A DNA stretch of 45,857 nt from Prevotella sp. (GTDB lineage: Bacteria; Bacteroidota; Bacteroidia; Bacteroidales; Bacteroidaceae), in contig JAEEQB010000038.1 in the NCBI GenBank assembly GCA_016285075.1, forward strand, positions 1 to 45,857, in the 5' to 3' direction. The position numbers and the translations under genes are program-made. Below are positions 41,511 through 45,857 of the stretch, in pieces. The notes under the pieces were generated by a model. That model worked only from the letters and a program-made list of their open reading frames with translations, was not told the DNA's origin and did no database searches. How positions within the stretch are numbered: the first letter of the stretch is position 1; every line of letters starts with the position of its first letter.

Positions 41511-42878
41511 ATGAAAAGAGAAGATATAGACAAAAGGATAGGTATGCCCGACGTTGATGCTGAGTGGGCAAAGTTTGAGCGCGAGGTTATCGATACAAGT
41601 GCTAAACCAAGGTTTCAACATGTGGCCACATGGGCAGTTGGTATTGGCATTGCAGCTGCTATATTATTGCTCTTTGTCTTGAATACAGACATGGAAAAGG
41701 CCACGGAGATGCCTTTGAAGGCAGAGCAAGTGGCATTGAACTCCCATCAGAATGATACACCTACAAGCCATCAGGATGATAATGTTATGAGACTTGGAAG
41801 TACTGAAACAGACACACTTCCCATTTCCCATAGCAAATCTATATTCGACTTGGACAACGAACAATTGCAAAAGCGCATTGCACAACTGACCATCGTACCC
41901 TCGTCGGCAGACTTGGGGTCTGGTAATATCATTAGGCTTGGAGGGGATTGTCCAAAAGGAAGCAACGAATCTGTCCTTGTCGTCATCGATGGAAAGCCTG
42001 TTCCTATGCCTGTTGATTTGCTTTCAACGGCAACAACAGAAGATTTTGAACGTTATTTCGAAACAGACATTGAAAGCATCATAGTCTATAAGGACGAGAA
42101 CAACAAACTTCCGTATATCCAGAAGTATGGTGAACTGGCAAAGAGGGGTGTCATCGACATTAAAACGAAGTTGGACACTCAGGTCACTGTCGATATGCAT
42201 GGGCACATCGCTGGTCTGGACATTTCACAACGCTCGAATGATGTCGTCCACAAAGACTCACTATTGGTAGAATCTACATTGAGAAAATCTTTGGCCAACA
42301 AGAAGGAAGCCGTGCAGCCCGTGCAGTTCGATTTGAACACTCTCGTCATCGTGGTCAACAAGCAGCAACTGCCAGACTCGCTTAGCAAGTTGATTCGTTA
42401 CAAGGTAAGACAGTACTACCACCAGCAGGGAATGATGGTAGCCACCCAGAAAGATTGGTCGGCATACGGGGCGAAATACGACTCGGGGTATGACAAGAAT
42501 TGTCCGTTGATGGAATTGACCGTCGTGCCCGACACGCTCAGCGATGCCTATGTCAGCCAGCACCCCGAAATGCAGCAGGTGCTGCGCCATGTGTCGGGCG
42601 TTGTCATGGATGAAAACAACCGACCGCTGGCAGATGTATGGATAGGCATTCGTGGTGCTGGGGCAGGTGCACCGACCGACTCCACAGGTCATTTCTCTTT
42701 CTGGATGCCACGTGAGGAGCAACGTCTCTATGCTGAATGTTTAGGCTATGTAAGCAAACGCAACATACCCGCCGACTCAAGCCTTACCATCCGCTTGAGG
42801 TCTGCCACTGTGATTCGAGAGGTGAAAGTCATTCCCAAAAGTGATTCATTGAAACACTATCATTTTTTGAAGCAGTAA
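41511..42878 (+). CDS. Putative anti-sigma membrane protein with TonB-plug-like part
   Basis: The 455-residue protein has a short cytoplasmic part (1-37, MKREDIDKRIGMPDVDAEWA) of the size of an anti-sigma domain, one membrane helix at about 38-57 (WAVGIGIAAAILLLFVL) and a large periplasmic part. Residues about 153-218 read VLVVIDGKPVPMPVDL ... TDIESIIVYKDENNKL ... YGELAKRGVIDIKTK, which follows the SusC plug pattern (VIDGvP..IesIeVlKDa..iYG.rganGVI.ITTK). Residues about 360-435 form a carboxypeptidase-regulatory-like beta-domain (GVVMDENNRPLADVWIGIRG). It starts one base after the sigma gene. Anti-sigma activity is inferred; the plug-like part is degenerate and no barrel follows. Confidence 0.75.
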   Translation: MKREDIDKRIGMPDVDAEWAKFEREVIDTSAKPRFQHVATWAVGIGIAAAILLLFVLNTDMEKATEMPLKAEQVALNSHQNDTPTSHQDDNVMRLGSTETDTLPISHSKSIFDLDNEQLQKRIAQLTIVPSSADLGSGNIIRLGGDCPKGSNESVLVVIDGKPVPMPVDLLSTATTEDFERYFETDIESIIVYKDENNKLPYIQKYGELAKRGVIDIKTKLDTQVTVDMHGHIAGLDISQRSNDVVHKDSLLVESTLRKSLANKKEAVQPVQFDLNTLVIVVNKQQLPDSLSKLIRYKVRQYYHQQGMMVATQKDWSAYGAKYDSGYDKNCPLMELTVVPDTLSDAYVSQHPEMQQVLRHVSGVVMDENNRPLADVWIGIRGAGAGAPTDSTGHFSFWMPREEQRLYAECLGYVSKRNIPADSSLTIRLRSATVIREVKVIPKSDSLKHYHFLKQ

Positions 42879-42890
42879 CGTAAAAAGAAT

Positions 42891-42935
42891 TGGGTGCAAC
42901 CCCTTCAAACAAAGGAAGTTGCACCCAATTTGTCT
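42891..42935. terminator. Bidirectional intrinsic terminator
   Basis: AATTGGGTGCAAC and GTTGCACCCAATT form a perfect 13-bp stem with a loop of about 17 bases, with TTGTCT after it on the plus strand and CTTTTTAC after it on the minus strand. It closes the sigma/partner genes, and in reverse serves transcription from the right. Confidence 0.88.
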
Positions 42936-42952
42936 ATATTCAAAGTTCTTTG

Positions 42953-42990
42953 ATTATTCCTCGACGGCTGCCTGGGCAGCGGCTAACGGA
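42953..42990 (-). repeat. Direct repeat, right copy (gene-tail-like)
   Basis: GCTGCCTGGGCAGCGGCTAA (42967-42986) matches the left copy at 39211-39230 in 19 of 20 bases and also encodes LAAAQAAVEE-stop on the minus strand, followed by the hairpin at 42891-42935. Confidence 0.5.
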
Positions 42991-43135
42991 TGTTGATAAT
43001 CAGCTACTTACAGGTTTTGTGTAAAGTACTGGCACCTCTATTTGGACACATTCTGCCTATTCTGCACGTTCTAAACGTGATTTTACAGCAGAATTATCTA
43101 TTTCTATGTCATTTTTTCAATTTTGGTTTTACACT

Positions 43136-45144
43136 CTATTTCTTCACGTATTTCTTCCCTTCCTTGATGTAGATGCCCCTTGTGGGATTAGCGATTCGTC
43201 TGCCACTCAAATCGTAGATGACTGGGGGAATGCTGGGAACGGCAATGGAATGGACTGCTGTGTTGTGGCAGTTCATACGGGCAACGGAGAGCCCGAGGCC
43301 AGGGTAATGGGTGAGCCAGATGAGGTCACGCTTTGGGTCGAGGGTGATTTTCGTCACCTCATTGAGGGCGATGCCTGAGTTGTCGGTGTCGTAGGTCGTC
43401 CAAGCGGTTCCATCGTAGCAAACGAGGCCGACGTCACCGGCTGTGGCTATCCAGAGACGGTTGTCAGCATCGACTTGTACGTCCCAGAAGCAGTCGCTGG
43501 GCAGCGGCGAGTTGTTGTGGTTGTAGGTCGTACATGCGTTTCCGTCGAAGCGTGTCAACCCCAGACCATATTCTGAGCCCATTTTGTCGGGATAGCGAGG
43601 GTCGCGGCAGTTCAGCCAAAGGACATTGTTGTTATCGACGGTTACCGTGCCCACGTAATCGGACGGGAGGGAGGTGTTGGAGGTGGTGTAGTTGCTCCAT
43701 CGTATGCCGTCGAAGCAGAATAGGCCGCTGCCGAAGGTGCCGCACCAGAGACGGTTGCTGCTGTCGAAGGCCATGCACTGGACTGTCTCTGTGAGGCTGG
43801 AATTGCTCTTGTTGTAGGTCATCCACGTCTCGCCATCGCGCATGTAGAGCCCCTTGTTCGTGGCTATCCAGAGGCGGTTCTTGCGGTCGAACTTGATGAG
43901 GTTGGCGTCTGCCTCGCTAAATGGATAGGCGGTTCTCATGTAGGCCTTCTTGCCCGTAGCGGTTATTTCAACAAGGCAGGTGTCGGTGGCAAACCAGGGC
44001 CAGAGTAGCCAGACGTTGCCGTTACGGTCGGCTTCAATCTGAGCAGTCTGCGACATAGACTCAAACTTATAATCGCCCGTCTCAATATTGTATTTCTGAA
44101 GGCCATAGAGCGAGCCTGCGTAGAAATTGCCATCAGTGTCGACACAGCCGCTTTTTAAAGACATAGTGTTATCATACAGCACATTGTCGATGAGGTTGAC
44201 AGCAGTCAGTCCATTATCCGTGAGCTTTAGCAAACCCTCGAAGCGCGACCCTACATAAACATTGTCGTTGTCAACATCAATGGCTAACAGGTAATCATTT
44301 TCAACCCTCAGTTGATAGGGATAGGCAGTAAAACTAATGCCGTCAAACTTAGTGATGAAGCGGTCGCCAAACATCCACAGATTGTCATTCTCATCAGCCG
44401 TTAGGTCTGTGATGTTCGCCTCGGGAGGGCCGAATTGTCGGGTGTGTAGTACGTGAAATCGATGCCGTCGAACTTGACGAGACCGCTGTTGGTTGCTATC
44501 CACAGGTATCCGTTTTTGTCGGTTTCGATATTGTTTGCTTTTCCGTACGGAATGTTGTACGGCACCAAATCATTAGTCGTAAATACACAGAGGTTATATA
44601 TGTTTAAAGCATCGTAGCAAGCCACCCATATACGCCCGTCCCTGTCGGCTCTAATCCTCTTGACGTAGGAATAGGGGCTAATAGGGTTGATGTCGTACAC
44701 GGCTGTGCATTTCTTTCCGTCGAATACGTACAAAGACGCGATACTGCCTACGAGCATGGTTCCGTCGGCATTGAAATAGAAGCCGGAAATGTTCTGGTTA
44801 ATGCGAAATCCGGCATTCTTCTTGTCGAATTTCTCAATGCCATCGTCAGTCACCTTTGCTATGCCGTTGAACTCCGTACCTACCCATAGCTCGCCGTTGT
44901 GCAGCGCCATGTCGGTAATAGAATTGCCCGTCATGCTCCCATCGGCGCGTTTGAGCACCATCTGCTCACCGCTCTGCTTGTGAATATTCACAATGCCGCC
45001 CTTGGTGCCGACATACAGATAGTTCTCGTCGTGGATGATTTTCATCACAAAGTTCTTGCTCGAAATGTTCTGCCAGTCCGTCAGCTGGGCCTGCGCCGTT
45101 AGGGCGATAACGAAGAAGAGCGTGTTAAGGATAATTTTCTTCAT
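43136..45144 (-). pseudogene. Frameshifted exported beta-propeller protein
   Basis: Two minus-strand frames join into one protein of about 669 residues. The first (45144 to about 44420) has a signal peptide (MKKIILNTLFFVIALTAQAQ) and propeller blades (NNIETDKNGYLWIATNSGLV, KFDGIDFTYYTPDN). The second (about 44430 to 43136) continues in another frame with ANITDLTADENDNLWMFGDR and more blades, and ends IYDLSGRRIANPTRGIYIKE GKKYVKK, like Prevotella surface/secretion tails. The shift lies near 44417-44430, where NSALP should run on into EANIT; one base appears missing. The blades resemble two-component regulator propellers, but no kinase follows. It may be a true pseudogene or a sequencing error. 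Confidence 0.8.
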
Positions 45145-45161
45145 ATCTATACATTCTTTTA

Positions 45162-45400
45162 CTATTCTCTATTGCTTATAACCATATACGAGCAGTATTT
45201 GCTGAGCAGATTGGACAATGGTAAATCGCCTTTTTCACTATATTTCACGTTATCAATGCCCAGCCTTCTGGCAATGGAAGAACGTACCTGATCCATGTTC
45301 AGCCGTATGCCTTCAATCTCCGAAGAATACACCACGTCATAAGTCAGGTTCTCGGCCATAGCACGTAACTTGCTATCAAAACCCAACGAACTCAGCTACT
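45162..45400 (-). pseudogene. Fic-protein N-terminal fragment
   Basis: Reads GFDSKLRAMAENLTYDVVYS then SEIEGIRLNMDQVRSSIARR LG, which matches the N-terminal helical region (DUF4172-like) of Fic proteins with the SxEIEG inhibitory-type motif and QVRSSxARRLG. The catalytic HPFxxGNGR motif is absent, because the frame stops at 45162. The fragment follows a DUF362 fragment in a different frame. Confidence 0.65.
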
Positions 45401-45596
45401 GACTGGGGGTTGAACACGAGGTCGAGGCAAGCTTTGTCAAGGGCTACGGGGTCAAGTGAGGCAAGGATGCCGACATCCATCATCTTGGGCGAAGCAGGAT
45501 TGCCGTCGCAGTCGCAGTCAACGGAGAGGTTGTTCATCACGTTGATATAGACGATGTCACGCCCTTCCTGCTTGAAGTAGTTGTGGGCGGCCTGCG
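45401..45596 (-). pseudogene. DUF362-protein C-terminal fragment
   Basis: Part of a minus-strand ORF (45376-45822) reads NYFKQEGRDIVYINVMNNLS then VDCDCDGNPASPKMMDVGIL and ASLDPVALDKACLDLV, the C-terminal half of DUF362 proteins (predicted [4Fe-4S] proteins). It is fused upstream to an unrelated cation-efflux fragment and loses its frame at about 45405. Not functional on its own. Confidence 0.65.
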
Positions 45597-45787
45597 CCGG
45601 GCGCTGCGAGAGTTTGGCACCCACGGTGGTGATGACGCTCGATAGTGCGTCGCTCAGGTTGTTGACGGCATCCATCACGATGGCTACGCTGCTGGCCAAA
45701 ATACCTACAGCAGTTTTGAATCCCGCAACAATACGTTGGCTATAATACCATCCAACTGGTACGGATGATTTCCTGACTTCTGTCCAT
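45597..45787 (-). pseudogene. Cation diffusion facilitator N-terminal fragment
   Basis: From ATG 45787 the frame reads MDRSQEIIRTSW; after two apparent frameshifts it continues GIIANVLL and then GFKTAVGILASSVAIVMDAV NNLSDALSSVITTVGAKLSQ, the first membrane helices of cation diffusion facilitator transporters (DAVNNLSDALS carries the metal-site Asp). The gene then jumps to the DUF362 fragment near 45597. This is an inactive remnant. Confidence 0.65.
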
Positions 45788-45857
45788 AAATAAAAAGTTA
45801 ATAATTTGTCGGCAAAGCACAAGGGCTGTTCAAACTTCTATAAGTAAGTCTTTGCTT

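Overview
The window looks like a chromosome segment of a Prevotella/Segatella-type Bacteroidales. The evidence is a SusC/SusD polysaccharide-utilisation locus, a Bacteroidetes-style exbB-exbD-exbD-tonB operon, and many upstream regions with the Bacteroidetes promoter form (TTTG, about 20 bp, TAnnTTTG) in place of E. coli -35/-10 boxes.

Layout. 1-1290: decayed DNA (a coding tail, an antisense remnant, a decayed small gene behind three TGTCnnGACA palindromes, short repeats), then a promoter and a GC-rich leader. 1292-2341: ilvC and its terminator. 2743-8286 (minus): a TonB energy-transduction operon (ExbB, two ExbD, TonB, a PstS-like lipoprotein, a TPR protein). 8502-13398 (minus): housekeeping genes (class I aminotransferase, ribBA, a YjgP/YjgQ permease, a START-like protein). 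13530-13603: tRNA-Met(CAT) and its terminator.

13.65-23.6 kb is an accessory island beside the tRNA. It has a DUF1016/PD-(D/E)XK protein, a NAGPA-like secreted protein, a SanA/DUF218 protein, an HD protein, a DraG-type ADP-ribosylglycohydrolase, a 5'-truncated HAD gene, a signal-less trypsin-like protease fused to BspA-type LRRs, a TPR protein, an XRE regulator, an orphan MobC-like protein, a DUF4160/DUF2442 pair, a decayed ORF, a pepsin-like aspartyl protease, and two unrelated tandem arrays that both have a 22-bp period.

23.67-38.8 kb is a fructan (levan/inulin-type) utilisation locus: a GH43-like enzyme, a membrane sensor, SusC, SusD, a DUF4960 surface protein, a lipoprotein GH32, a periplasmic GH32, an MFS permease and a PfkB fructokinase. 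Gene order closely follows what I recall of the B. thetaiotaomicron levan locus. The likely flow is capture and cutting at the surface, TonB-dependent import of oligosaccharides (energised by a complex such as the one at 4-8 kb), exo-cleavage to fructose in the periplasm, then uptake and phosphorylation. The sensor joins a periplasmic sugar-binding domain through one membrane helix directly to an AraC domain, with no kinase or receiver.

39.2-43.0 kb: an AAA/DUF234 ATPase and an ECF sigma factor with a partner membrane protein that carries a TonB-plug-like stretch; imperfect direct repeats bracket this segment. 43.1-45.86 kb (minus): a frameshifted beta-propeller gene and a chimeric run of gene fragments (cation efflux, DUF362, Fic N-terminus). 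All family calls come from reading motifs, with no database search.
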